A stretch of DNA of 64,000 bases from Isoetes taiwanensis (GCA_021234155.1 JAJEKV010000096.1:1870010-1934009), one strand, 5' to 3'; counted from the first letter of the stretch, positions 37,711 through 49,909 are shown. Notes: generated by a model not told the origin, from the sequence alone. Program-made: numbers and translations.

Positions 37711-39235
37711 GCTTTTTTTGGAGCTCAGCATTCCTTTAAAATTCTAGAGTAAGTATGCGCGCTGGCGAGACTTCTGATGGTTCTCGGATACAACATTGGA
37801 AAACATATGCGATAATGTATCGAAGTAACAATATGATAGGTAGCTTCTCCCATGGCGCTCGTTAGGAGGAAAGAGCCATACCCAGAGCAACAAATGGAAA
37901 AACCAACCTCCAGAACCAAAATTAGATTTATAACCAAGGCTCCATCGCCCGGGCCTGTAGCGACCTCACGATTTGTTTGAAAACATTATCAAAACATGCG
38001 GAGCCTTGGTAGAAAACTAAAATCAATCTACTTGGGTGTCTTTTAGACTCTTCTTTTCGCGGAAGCAAAGACCTTTTGGACATTCTTCAAAAGGGTAGTT
38101 TTCTACTTCGCGGGCCCCACTATTTGGATGATGACATCCCGCGGATTGATGGCTTTTTGAAGCGGATCAATCGAGATGGGATAGGGGGGCCATAAACTAA
38201 TATATTTGAGGGTGTCAATTGCAACAATATGGTATATATTCATACATTTATTTACTAATACTAGGGTATGCTTGCAAAAAATGGTTGGGCGAGAATTGAG
38301 GCACATGGAAAGATAAATTTGGGCATTGTATACAAATATTGTGTAAATAATATTGTCATTGAACCATTGTATATGACATTCCATATATTACTAGGAATTG
38401 AACCATTGAATAAGCTCTCCAGACCCCCCAGTTTTTTTTGTTGATATTTGTATATAGCGTCCAATGGTTGGCTCGGACCATTGGATGTCAGTTCAGGCAA
38501 CCTTGGCCATTGTTAAGTGCGGCTTATTTTTTAGCAAATTTTAGTTAACTGTTAGTTTCAAATACCAAAATTAAGTCAAAGGTTGTGAAACACATTATAC
38601 ACATGTACCGACGTATATTTTTGGGCTCCTTGCCTACCGTTGGAGTTCAATGTACAATATTAACTATACAATATTTGTATATAATGCTCAAATTTTTTTG
38701 GCCCCTTCAAGACCTAGGCATGTTTTATATGTTTGTTTATTGACAGTTATGAAGAAGCGTATGCATAAGAAAACACAAGCCAACAATCTCTTGTGCCAAC
38801 ACAAGCATATATAAGTGTTGTCCTTCACAAGTCTATGGGATTTGTCCATTGCATCTTCAAGCTATAAATGAAACTAGATATGAAGCCTCTATGCCAAATT
38901 GTGAAACAAACAAAAGAAAAATAACATTGCAACTGTAAAAATAAGCTCTTGAAAATTATCAAGTGACGTGAATAAGACAATATGAAGATAGTACCGCAAC
39001 ACTCTCTCTTCACACATGAGTTCATAAGTTGGGCGTCAGTTCCAAACACATCCTTCATCCTCTATTTCTTGCAAGTCACATAATATATATAGCCCTTTTG
39101 TGTCTCTCAATTATAGGTTTTGCCATCTTCTCTTTTCTATCTTGCATATGATGATTATAGTTGTTGTAGATATCACAAAACTTCCTTCTGGATTTATATT
39201 TGTCAAGTAGAAACACAATTTCACATCTGATTGTC
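37711..39235. other. No recognised gene
   Basis: AT-rich, with short inverted words such as CCAATGGT…ACCATTGG (38,460–38,483). Short frames at 37,725–38,500 and 38,825–39,305 lack motifs. Confidence 0.5.
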
Positions 39236-39239
39236 TCCC

Positions 39240-39680
39240 TATCCAAACCTTCTTCATCCTTAGGCGAAATCGTATTTCATATTTCAAAATCATAGGCGCC
39301 TCCAATCATAAATGCCTATAAGCGAAGCGAGGAGAGGTGCCCGGAGGCCCCAACAGCCTGTCACGGGTTTATGGGATCGGCCAGTCGGCGGTAGTCCCGG
39401 GGTGCATCTCTTTTTTTAGATATGTAGCAAAGATAGCTTGAGGTAAACATGTTTTACCACAAGAAGGAAAGAAAGAGACTGGCTCGATGCGATATCTTAA
39501 CTCCATGTACATAAGTGATGGTTGACTCACTTGTGACTTTTGAGATATGATGCGTTGCAGAGCAATGTTTAAAGGGTATTGAAACCCCTCCCGGTAATGT
39601 ACACACTAACAACGGTAGGATGAATAAAAGAGTCAGGAAGAGATTCTCGTGAGAGAATGGGAATATGTAGCATAATACTT
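39240..39680 (-). repeat. Partial array-type unit, reversed
   Basis: Contains TTTCATATTTCAAAATCATA, GGCCCCAACA, GGGGTGCATCTC, CTTAACTCCATGTACATAAG and GAGATTCTC in the order expected of a reversed array unit. About half a unit remains. Confidence 0.9.
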
Positions 39681-40289
39681 GAGGGGTTTCTTTTGTATTT
39701 TATCTTTGTTTTCCTATGGTTTCTTATGATTTGGTGAATGTATCGTGGAGTGTACTAATAAGTATTTCTAAGAGTCATACATCTTTGCATTGATTTTTGC
39801 TCTTTTTAATGGATTTAGCACCCATGTATTTGTCGAGATGTACAAGAAAAATATAATGTACAACCCTCCCTTTGCATCACGAAGTGAAAGGGCATATTTT
39901 AGGGTTCGAGGCAAGGCCGACCCTTCCGTGGCACGAAGAGGGCTTTCGGCCGCGTTTCTTCTAATAGGACATGGAAGAGCCGAAGAGCAGCGGAGCGAGG
40001 GGGATGTTTCAAAGAGAAGCGAGCAGCGGTGATTTTTATGGGTATTGCAGTTCGAGAAGAGGCTGATGAAGGAATCGTCATGCCCAACTCCGTGTATTTC
40101 TTGTGAGGAGCCCCTCCTCACCAAAAACAAGAAGATGAAGAGACCGAAGATACGTGAGAATCTTTATAAAGTACCAGTAAGCAGAGTGTAGAGCTTTGGA
40201 TCTTTGTTAGTTGGGTGTTACGGTGGAAATCGTTAAAGAATGTGTATTCCACTGACTATGCCAATTAATGAGAAACCACATTGTGTACA

Positions 40290-40745
40290 GTGATATTTGA
40301 TCGATGCCATCTTTGAGATGTTAATCCATGGACAACACACATCGGTTAGAAATTATGTTTGCAAGTTATGTTCATAGGGATGAGAGCCGGTTATTTAAAT
40401 CCGAATTAGGAAGTTGTGAGGCGGATAAGTTCATATTTTTTTCTGATGTTTGTTCCAGCCCGGCCTATGGCGGTTGGTTTTGAAGTAGGCACTGAGATGA
40501 TATTTGATGTACCGCGGCTGATATTTGATGCGATGCCATGCCCGGATGCTAATCCCATGGACAACCCAACACACATCGGAGTTAGAAATTATTTTTATCA
40601 AATCCATGTTTTGCGAGGTTAGCATGTTCCTTAAGGACGAAGCGGTTATTTAAAATCCCGAATTGGAAGTTGTGAGGCCAGGATAAGTTGATATTTTTTC
40701 GGTGTTTGTTCCACCCGGCTTATGGCGGTTAGTTTTAATAGTCAC
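40290..40745 (+). repeat. Direct duplication with ~255-bp period
   Basis: TTAATCCATGGACAACACAC/TAATCCCATGGACAACCCAA, GGTTATTTAAA (near 40,390 and 40,645), GGAAGTTGTGAGGC and GGCGGTT recur in the same order. Two copies. Confidence 0.8.
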
Positions 40746-41670
40746 GAGGCCTCCTTTTTGGTAGCGTGTTTTGCCTTGTTTGTGTACTATGTTTAAGTAG
40801 ATTATCTACGTAAGAAGAGTGAAAAGAATGCAGGTAGAAGCAGCCATATTGTTCATCTAGTTTTCCATTTCGAAGCAGTAAGCGAGTCAGGCCCGACATT
40901 TTAGATGGCGGTTTAACCAACAAAAATTCTGCTTATATGACTTTTAAAGAGCTTGCACTAGAACTTGAAAGGGCGATTCTTGCTTAGGCGTACTCGAATT
41001 TTTGCGGCAAAAGGTTAGGATTTTCCGGAAAGATTGAAAGGTATTATTATTACGAGTTTTTTGTTGTTGTTATGAGCGAGGGAATGGAGTTCAAGATGGA
41101 GGGAATGGGAGTATGCGTGCTTGATTACAGCCCGACCCGGAAGCGATTAGGCTGTTGCTTCAAAGAGTCTGTTTCAATATGATTGCTTTCATATGAAAAA
41201 ATCTGGAGAGAAGTGATTTCTCTTTGGAGCTTATAGCTTTCCAAATTCAAAGCTTTGTCATTAGCCTTCCTTGAAAGAAGACCCATGAACTTCGATATCC
41301 TTCGTGTTATGAATCCACACCTTCAGACCCACTTGATACTTCGGCTTCCTGAGAAACTGCGGCTCGAGTTTGGTTTCCCTCATAAAGAGCATTTGTATGG
41401 TGAGTTTCTTACAAAGAGTTTGAGCAACCCGGTTGGCTTGGTTTCGTCATTGCCATTACTATTTGAGGCTTTGATGTGTGCTCCATTGGTGTATGCGACT
41501 CACGTCATACGAGGTAGTCCTTACGGTTCATAGCGTTTAAACATGCGGGCTATTTATTGTTCACCGGATAAGATAATGTGACAAAAAACTCATTTATATA
41601 TATCTATCATTACATGTTTGTGTATTCTTTGGATAATATTATTATAGGCAACTAGAGGCAACATGCACCA

Positions 41671-41775
41671 TAGGCATGCATACTTCTTTAATAGCCTTTA
41701 GAGTAACCGGTTGAGCAACATCTTGTAGGCATGCATATTTCTTTAATGGGCCTTAGGTAACCCGAGGTTCAATTC
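41671..41775 (+). repeat. Short direct duplication, 55-bp period
   Basis: TAGGCATGCATACTTCTTTA (41,671) and TAGGCATGCATATTTCTTTA (41,726) are each followed by ATAGCCTTTAGAGTAACC or ATGGGCCTTAGGTAACCC. Confidence 0.8.
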
Positions 41776-42054
41776 AAGGAGATAGCCGGCCTTTACACCA
41801 ACCATTATATATATCATAATAATTGTTATACTTCATATTATTATTTGTTTTTTTATATTGCTACATAATTAGATATATGTTTACATCGACATATTATTAT
41901 TTACAAAATATAACATCAACTCATCCAAGTGTGAAGTCCACGTTGTTTGTTCTTAGCCACAGAAGGTACAAAAATTACAACCTATAACATAAACCATTAC
42001 ATTAAATTAAATTAAACCATTACATTACCTTTAGATTAAATCCCCTTCAAACCC

Positions 42055-42325
42055 CTTTGGTTTGGGTGCATATTCACACGGGGGTGGCGGTATTAGAGGC
42101 GATGAGAGCCCTATAATTATGTTTTACGCATTACAAAATCCAGCACATATAGTATATTACCTCAAATCTTATAGTATTTTGCAAATCTTGTTATCTGATT
42201 ATAGCAAATTCCATACTTCCATACCCCACAAGCGAGGAACTTTGTATGCAGTTGTAGATTAAGGAATAAAGGGGTGAATATGCCTATCAAGCGGCTCGTT
42301 GCGAGTCACCCGTGTGAATGTACAA
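42055..42325. mobile_element. MITE-like element with ~20-bp terminal inverted repeats
   Basis: The left end TTTGGGTGCATATTCACACG (then GGGGTG) is mirrored at the right end by CACCCGTGTGAATGTACAAA (42,307–42,326). The body of about 230 bp is AT-rich and non-coding. The left-end sequence recurs at 25,830–25,860 in direct orientation, which suggests a second, more decayed copy there. No clear target duplication is seen. Confidence 0.5.
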
Positions 42326-42404
42326 ACAAGAGAGGACTGAAAAGTTAATTAAAATATAATAGTTTAATTAATTATCTTGTTATCTTATAATAGTTATGTG
42401 AATA

Positions 42405-44650
42405 TACCTTCTTTGGGGTGTGGACGATATTGATCGCTGACTTGATATCATGTGCATCTTAAGTAAAATTGTCTTCACCACCATTTTTAGAATAGGTGCA
42501 GTAGGCTTGATTCCCTCGCCATCTTTTAGTTTTGTTTCAGGATGCACTCAGTTGAATCCTTGCTCTAGCATGGAAACCACCTCAAAAACAATATCTCCGT
42601 AATTGCATGATGTGTAAGCATAGCGAAGTGAAGGAAGCACACGTGTCAAAAAGTATCTGAGAATTTAATTTAATTATCAAAAAAACATATTCAAGATATA
42701 AAAATAATCACATTAGCTCACTAGGTGTATTGATTAAGTAACCTTATTAGGATATTGAGTTATTTTGGTAGAGGTTTTGAGCCTCAAGTATTTCATATTC
42801 TAAAATCTTAGACAAAAAAGGCGTATAGAGGTTTGATATTCCCTCAAACCCTTAAGTGAAATCATTATTTCATATTTCAAAACCATAGAAACCTCAATCA
42901 TAAATGACTATAAAAGCTAGCTTGAGAGGTGCGGGAGGCCCCAACACTCTGATAAGATTAGAGTAGGATCGGCCGAATCCAAGCGGTAGTGAGATCCAGG
43001 GGTGCATTTCTTTTAGAATATGCTTAGCAAATAGCAGTGTATGTTTACCTGCAAAGGAAAGACTGGCTCGATGGGCTGACTATCTTAACTCCATGTACAC
43101 ATAAGTGATGGTTGACTCACACTTGTGACTTTTGAAGATACGATGCTGCGTTGCAAGAGCAATGTTTAAAGGGGTAATTCCGAAGCCTCAATAATAATAC
43201 ACTAACAGATAGACAAAAAAGAGTCTAAGAGATTCTCTTTGTGAAGGCTAGAATATACCTTCTTGGGGTGTAAGGACGTTATTGATCATGACTTGATATC
43301 ATGTGCATCTTAAGTAAGAATTGTCTTCATTTTAGAATAGATTCTGTCAGGCTTGATTCCTAAGCCATCTTTTAGTTTTGTTCGAGTTGCACTCAGTTGA
43401 ATCCTTGCTCTAGCATGGAAACCACCTCAAAAACAATAATAAAGTAATTGCATGATGTGTAAGCATAGCGAAAGTGAAGGAAGCGCACATGTCAAAAAGT
43501 CTAGAAGTATCACAATTTAATTTAATTATCCAAAAAGAAACATATATTCGAGATAAAAATAATCCATTGGCTCACTGGGTGTATTGATTAAAGTAACCTT
43601 ATTAGGATATTGAGTTGTTTTGGTGGGGTTTGAGCCTCATGTTTCCATATTCTAAAATCTTAAGACAAAAGGCGATATGGGGTTTGATGTTTCCCCTCAA
43701 ACCCTTAAAAGGCGAAAATCGTGTTTCATGGCTTCAAAATCATAGAAGCCTCCAATCATAAAATGACTATAAAGCGAAGCGAGGAGGTGCCCGGAGGCCC
43801 CAACAGCCACAATGCAGATTAGAGTAGGATCGACGAATCAGAGCGGCCCCGTAGTGAATCAGAGTGCATCTCTTTTGGGAATATGTAAGCAAAATAGCGG
43901 TAACATGTTTACCTACAAGGAAAGACTAGCTCATTAAAGCTGACTATCTTAACTCCATGTACATAAGTGATGGTTGACTCACTTGTGACTTTTGGTCACG
44001 ATGCGTTACCAAGAGCAATGTTTAAAGGGAGAGTATTCAAACCCCTCAATAATAATATTACACTAACAACGGTACGTGTGGGATAGACAAAAGGAGTCGG
44101 AAGAGATTCTCTTTGTGAAGGCTAGAATATACCTTCTTTGGGGTGTGAGACCCGGTATTGATCATGACTTGATATCATGTGCATCTTCGTAAAATTGTCT
44201 TCATTTTAGGATAGATGCATCAGGCTTGATTCCTACGCCATCTTTTAGTTTGTTTTGAGGATTTTCGGTTGAATCGCACTCTGGCATGAGCCACCTCAAA
44301 ACAATATCGTAATTGCATGATGTGTAAGCATAGCGAAGTGAAGGAAACACAAGTGTCAAAAAGAAGCCACAAGTATACAGAATTTAATTTAATTATAGGT
44401 GTATTGATTAAAGTAACCTTATTAGGATGTTGAGTTATTTTGGTAGAGGTTTGAGCCTCAGTATTTCATATTCTAAAATCTTAGACAAAGGCAGTATAGG
44501 GTTTGATATTCCCTCAAACCCTTAAGTCATTATTTCATATTTCAAAATCATAGGTGCCTCAATCATAAATGACTATATAAGCTGGCTTGAGAGGTGCCCA
44601 GGAGGAGGCCCCAACATACAATCACAGATTGAAGTAGGATGGAAGCTGAA
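42405..44650 (-). repeat. About 2.6 reversed array-type units
   Basis: Starts at GAATATACCTTCTTTGGGGT. The AATTTAATTTAATTAT landmark recurs near 42,665, 43,515 and 44,385, so the period is about 850–870 bp as in the main array. In the third unit about 60 bp between AATTAT and AGGTGTATTG is deleted. The block ends near 44,650, where the right arm of the inverted duplication begins. Confidence 0.93.
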
Positions 44651-44974
44651 TCAAGTACACACCACAAAACATTGCGTAGTCTTCTCACAGATGAAGAAGG
44701 AAGCGAAATGAATTTGCCAACACCTGATAGACCAGCAGTACAAACTAAAGATGAGCCGTCGACAAGATCAGGTTCGCTACCCGCCCGAGAGTCACGTAAT
44801 TTTTAAGGAAAAGTACAGTGAGACTGAAGAAGCCCGGCCGTTTTCCTTGGAGCTTAGGAGGATCAAAAGTTGTTGATAAGGAGTTTAGCCTAGAAGAAAT
44901 GTCAAGGTGCACAAGTAAGTTCTGGGCTGACTTTACCTCTTTTGAATGTTTAAAGTCCCGAAAACATGTCGGCA

Positions 44975-45225
44975 TAAGATAGTGTATTCGGAATACATGC
45001 CTTCCCTTCATGGGCAATGTGTGATACGGAATCTACATTGCTTGTCTCTAGAAAAGCATTATTGTATTCCAAGATACGGTACTCCTCTGAAGAAAGGCAT
45101 GTATGATAGGAATACACATGCGCTAACTTCTAGAAAATTGTGTATTCGGAATACACATTGCTCCTCTGAGAGGAGGCATGCCATGATACGGAATCGCAAT
45201 CACCTTCAATGTGTGTATCAACATG
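44975..45225. repeat. Alternating palindrome array, right arm
   Basis: Six degenerate units of about 40 bp. Each has a GTGTATTCGGAATACA-type palindrome followed by a CTCCTCTGAGAGGAGGCATG-type palindrome. It lies upstream of the coding relic in the same orientation as in the left arm, so it was part of the element before the duplication. Its role is unknown; a promoter, a binding-site array or a terminal subrepeat region are all possible. Confidence 0.75.
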
Positions 45226-45719
45226 GCAGTGTTTTGCACGGTGTTTGAAATTAGCATCACCAGTTAACTGGGTTTGTAGTGGGAATACAAATAGCTTGAC
45301 TTTGTTTTCCTTCTACTTTGCCTTGTTTCTTACTTTTTAACTCATTGTTTTCATGCGTCTTGCGACCAAAGAGCGTCCTTATGTCAAATATGTTTGAGTG
45401 GGCTATTCGCGTCGAGACATACCGGGAAAGGTCACGAGGAGACTCTGATAACCACTTAGAGCTGGCATTGTGCAATGCACCATTTTGAGAAATTTGGGTA
45501 AAGTACTCTCAAAATTCGTCTTTAACAAAAGCGATCTCCTTACGGTTTATTTGTTACATGTTTTCTCGGAGCAAAAGCTTAAAAGACCTTCGAGGGGCTT
45601 TATGCATTTGGTTAGAAACGTACGGAAGAGAGAGGTCTTTAGGTGAAGAAGAACAGGCGGAACCATCCGACTCTGAGAGATTTTTGCATGTTTAGTCGAA
45701 ACATGAATTTATATTCAAT

Positions 45720-46700
45720 CATTCATGTTACTTGCGAGACCTTGTCGGAGCAGTTAAGCCACGAGGACTTTACTTTGGTTAATGCTAGTCTTCCCTAGGG
45801 TTTAAACTTAAAGGCGTGGAATCTGACGACCGACCCTTCAAATTTGAGTTTAATGCTTTCATTGATGGAGTCAAAGCGAGATCCACAATGGCTAAACATT
45901 GGCGTTTGAATTCGTTCCATTCGGGCATACTGATGCAGCTTGGTAGAATCAAAGCTTTCAAAACCACTTTGGTTCTCGGTTGGTAGGGATATGAAAACCA
46001 TGCAGTAAGGGTCTTATTCGAGAATCACGGTTGCTTATAACGATTCGTAGTGTATTAGGAATAGTATTTCACATTTCTGGTTTTCGAATTGTTTACTTGT
46101 TTTGCTAACATCACTTTAAATGTTTCACTGGGTACAAAGCAATTTATCAACTTCATGGTGGAGGACCAGGTTAGCAACCAAGGTAGAGTACCTTCATGTA
46201 GCTTATTGGAGTTTGATGGGAAGAGGGACCATGGAACACTTCAACCTTTGCCGCATCAAAACTTTTCAAAGCGTCCTGCGGTTCCGGCAATCTTACGAAA
46301 TTGGGACCAAGTGCACAAAGCGAGGATTGTGAATCACTACCGAGAAACCACAAAGAAGCTCATCAGCTCTGGACATGTTCGATCGGGAGATTGGGTGCTT
46401 GATGCTTTCTCACGGATTCACAGTACTACTATCGCATACGCCAAGAAGGGCGCAAGCTGGGATGAGTCAAGAGTTAGGGGCCAAGTCTTCGCCGATTATG
46501 CTAAATGCGATCCTTAGAATCTGACCTCATTCGGAAGCTCACTGAGCGGCGAGGCAACGCTGCGAGCTTAAAGAAGTAGCTTTAGCTACCATTCGAAGAA
46601 CAAGGAGGATACAAAACTTAAGTCTCAACAAAGGCGGCCGCAGGGCCAGGAGCGAAGGCGGCAAAAGAATGAAGAGGACTATGGTGTAGATCTTTGGCCC
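45720..46700 (+). pseudogene. Unrecognised protein-coding relic, right-arm copy
   Basis: The segment holds at least two frames that align with the left arm. One runs through SSLGFKLKGVESDDRPFKF near 45,790–45,990. The second is the 142-codon frame at 46,089–46,517. They are in different frames and separated by stops. A Lys/Arg/Glu-rich coding-like tail follows at 46,560–46,700. The order of pieces is the same in both arms, as expected of one ancestral gene. No diagnostic enzyme motif is visible. Confidence 0.4.
46089..46517 (+). CDS. 142-codon open frame in the coding relic, unknown function
   Basis: The longest open frame in the right arm. It starts MFTCFANITLNV, includes GDWVLDAFSRIHS near residues 99–111 and ends AKCDP. 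The middle is rich in Arg, Lys and His. There is no signal peptide and no clear membrane segment beyond a weakly hydrophobic first 15 residues. The left-arm counterpart (about 20,140–20,560, minus) is frameshifted and has extra sequence after KKG. It is more likely an exon-like piece of a larger, decayed gene than a complete small protein. I do not recognise it. Confidence 0.3.
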   Translation: MFTCFANITLNVSLGTKQFINFMVEDQVSNQGRVPSCSLLEFDGKRDHGTLQPLPHQNFSKRPAVPAILRNWDQVHKARIVNHYRETTKKLISSGHVRSGDWVLDAFSRIHSTTIAYAKKGASWDESRVRGQVFADYAKCDP

Positions 46701-47084
46701 TCGCATATTAAAACTATCATTATTTATTACAATGAATCTTCCATAATGATGTAAAATTTATTAAAAACATAGTACTTTTTTTTCCTTTCTATTACAGTGC
46801 TTTTTTTTTGTATTCGCTTTTGATCTCTTGAGTCTATGCCTAGAAATTTGGCTATTTTATGATTTTACGTTTCATAAGTACAAAGTTATCGCTAATGATG
46901 GCCCAAAATGGCAGAAAAAATCACGAACCCTAGAAATTCTCAGCAACTATCAAAAGGGCTTATTTTAGAAACATGAATTGATGTTTTTAAAGGGAATCTT
47001 TGAAGCGGGAGTGATGCAACACTCGTTTAATTTTGTCGATGTTAATGTTTTTTGTATTAGAATTTTGGCAATTTTGGCTAGAAA

Positions 47085-47215
47085 TGCGGTAAGTATTTTT
47101 TATATAGGTATAGATGCGTATTTTATAGATGAAGCCATTATTTTGCTGAGTAGTGTAAAGTCTTTTATAAGTATTTTTGTAGGTATGGCATGTATTTTAT
47201 AAGTATGATAACAAC
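47085..47215 (-). repeat. Short-period minisatellite, right arm
   Basis: Contains TATAGGTATAGATGCGTATT, TTATAAGTATTTTTGTAGGT and GGCATGTATTTTATAAGTAT, degenerate copies of the minisatellite word at 19,340–19,470 in opposite orientation. Confidence 0.6.
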
Positions 47216-47794
47216 ACTTTTAGCCCCCCAAAAAAAAAAAGGCAGCAGTGCGGCGGCTAAAACCTCTAGGAAAGCGTTCACGAGAGTGCGATATGTTAAA
47301 TTTATAAAGTACCATACAGGTTTGTTAAGTACGGCACAACATTGGTCCCTAGTCTGTCATCACTTACAAAGCTATGGCGCTTTCTTCCAGCATTAATTGC
47401 CTCCAAGCCAATATACCCTCCAACACGAAGTTCACAGCATGTTCTATCAATTGGAACAAATGCCTCCATAAGGTAACTAGCCATAGAACAAAAGAAACCA
47501 TTTCTATTCAAGGTGCCCGTCTGTTTAGTTCAAAGCTGATACTTAATTGATAAATATCTAATTGTATTGGAAGGAGTCTTCTCTTAATCCCTGATGATAA
47601 AGAATTGTCTTCAATTCTAGATCATCTAAACTATTCAGGGCATTCTTGTCCATCTTGCCTTTAGCACTCTTCTAATCCTCCTTTTGATAGCATGGAATAT
47701 GTAGTACAAACAGAGGTCCCAAGGGAATTTGATATGGATGTAAAAATGATCATTCTTGAAACCATGACCATATCCCTGTTGTTATGAAAAAAAC

Positions 47795-48085
47795 ATAGAT
47801 CTAAAATAAAAAATGACCATGTTAGCTCACTGATTCTATTGATCAAAGTATATTCTTATTAAAATATTGAATTTTGGTAGAGATTCGAGCCCCCGTATTT
47901 CATATTCTAAAACCTTAGGCAAAGCTATATGGAGATTCAAGTCTATGTATTCCATATTCCAAAACCTTAGGTGAACTTATATTCAATATTTCAAAACCAT
48001 AGGCGCTCCCAATCACTGACCATAATCAAAATATGAGGCACCTAGAGGCCCCAACAAATGTCCGGGTCCTAGGATCGACGGATTC
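47795..48085 (-). repeat. Diverged array-unit segment, right arm
   Basis: Reverse-oriented partner of 18,490–18,770, reading GGTAGAGATTCGAGCCCCCG and then CATAGGCGCTCCCAATCA and GAGGCCCCAACA. It shows the older copy was already in the element before the inverted duplication. Confidence 0.8.
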
Positions 48086-48539
48086 GACGACGGAAGTAGT
48101 CCATGGTGTACTTCGTTTAGGATATAAGGTCATATGTGCTATCTTTTATAATGCACTCAATTCCCTATCCTTGACCATAAACCAGGCACTCCTTCCTGAT
48201 AACTTTCAAGCCCTCCAGCTCAGGAGCAGCCGAAAGTGCATGTAGATGTGCCTCACTAGGAAGATATATCATTACAATGGTGAAATACTTCTCAGTTGCC
48301 AATCCAATATAAGATGCGAAGAAGCTGCTATAAACTTTAAGGTTCATTCCTATGTTGCATTTTTCTCCTTTGCTATCCACGTACAGGCTGCTTTTAGATT
48401 GTGAGCCTCTTCCCCCATCCCAGCACTGACATCTTCAGGTTCCTCAACCACAGTGGAAAAGTGTTTGGATGTGGACATGGGATAAATTGCTCCACCCTAA
48501 AGTGTATGACATTAGATGCTTAAATTCCCCATAGATGTG

Positions 48540-48780
48540 TTCGGAGGTAAGATGTCTTGGTTCACAAGATGAACCACAGAGTCTCGGATAGATTTACACT
48601 CTGTGGCCAACGTGTTGAAACTATTGAACATTGCTTCTTCTTGTGTGATCATCTACGGCTTGCTTGGGCGTGGTTGTTCACTCTTTTCGGTGTGTCTCTC
48701 ACTAGCCAGAAGATCCTACTTGCACTTTATCCCCCTGTTTGGCCTAACTTGCATAAGCGGTCAATATCTTAGCAGGGAGA
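48540..48780 (+). pseudogene. LINE reverse-transcriptase zinc-binding (zf-RVT) remnant
   Basis: A 71-codon stretch contains FTLCGQRVETIEHCFFLCDH. This has the spacing of the zf-RVT domain at the end of plant LINE ORF2 proteins, where C..C is followed by E(T/S)xEHLFxxC. The next residues (LRLAWAWLF) fit the tryptophan-rich stretch that follows in the family. No reverse-transcriptase or endonuclease domain lies upstream in frame, and the frame ends soon after, so it is a broken fragment. The same ETIEHCF motif recurs at about 28,376, so one LINE family has left several relics here. Confidence 0.75.
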
Positions 48781-49117
48781 CCCCTCAACATGCTTGGCAT
48801 TTTAGCCGTCTAATTTTTTTACAAAGTCTCTTGACCAAAATACATATTTTTTTAAGTCATTAATACTCACTTATATTTGTCCAGAAGTCCATTTTTTGAC
48901 AATGCCATATCACCTAATAGCCTTTGTAACTCTAAACGTACTACTTGTTTCATTATATGCACCTTCTTTACATAGCTGCAACATTTGATAAAGGATATGC
49001 TATCCTTTGTGAAAGGACCTTTCTTGTACAAGGTCTCCTTCTTGGGCACTGATCTAAGGCCCAAATGACTTCACTATCGCCTAGCCTTCACACTTAGATC
49101 AAATATGGATGATCAAC

Positions 49118-49909
49118 GTTTTTTTTTTTTTTTTTTGGAAGAACGACAAACTTTATTGAAACTCCAAGCCAAAAGCTAGATACAAATGCAGAGGTGGGAA
49201 TCAAGTCTCAGAAGATAATCATGATCCACTGAGTAGAACCACCAGCCTATGCATAAGACAACACACTCAAATAGGACTCAAATATCAACTACCGCTTGGC
49301 AAGAGCAAGAGAAGAGCAATGGTAGGCCTTAGCGATTCACAAGCATGCTTTTGATCTGGAGGTTAAGTAGGAAGAATATCCAAACCACGAAGACACACAA
49401 TCTTACGCATTTCGGATGGACCACAACAGCCATCCACAGAGTGCTAAATGAAATGCTTGGCTCCATAACTTATTCCAAGTATACGGATAAAATAGCGAAG
49501 CACTTGTGACTTATCAATGTCACATGAAAAGCTGACCAAGACCAGCACGCACCGATAAATGTCCACCTTGTGCCTGAGTTCATCCATTATTAACTCAATG
49601 GCTGGAGGGTTAGGAATCTTGATAGTTCACCCGGCGTGGTATGATTACGGCGGTTAGTGACATGGCAAATCTGTCAAACAAAATTCTTATTGTCTCGATG
49701 GGACAGACCTATTTAGCAAAAGGTTGCTAGTACCCTGCCATTGGTTGCTCCAGAGGCTATTAAGGGTGCATGTGGGTTTCCCACCAGAGTGTTCACGAGC
49801 GTAGGCTTGTGAACTCTATGTATAGGCTGCTTGTCAATGGTGATATCCTCCACCATCCACTAAGTGGTCTCTTCAGCTCTCACCTCCTAGTTGGAGACGT
49901 ATGCGGACT
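49118..49909 (-). mobile_element. 5'-truncated LINE 3' end (right-arm copy)
   Basis: On the plus strand a run of about 18 T at 49,119–49,136 is the poly(A) tail of a minus-strand LINE fragment. TGGATGATCAAC flanks the fragment exactly at 49,106–49,117 and 49,910–49,921, a perfect 12-bp target-site duplication. The complement reads through a CAATAAAG signal just before the tail. Upstream, minus-strand patches such as WLLWSIRN resemble the region after the zinc finger in plant LINE ORF2, now full of stops. Its left-arm partner is at 16,664–17,451. Confidence 0.85.

Larger units (their letters stand above)
39690..42050. other. Decayed sequence with local duplications
   Basis: Holds the 255-bp and 55-bp duplications listed separately. 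The 41,255–41,533 frame (92 codons, with HLILRLPEKLRLEFGFPHKE) is open but unrecognised. 41,780–42,000 is very AT-rich. Confidence 0.5.
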
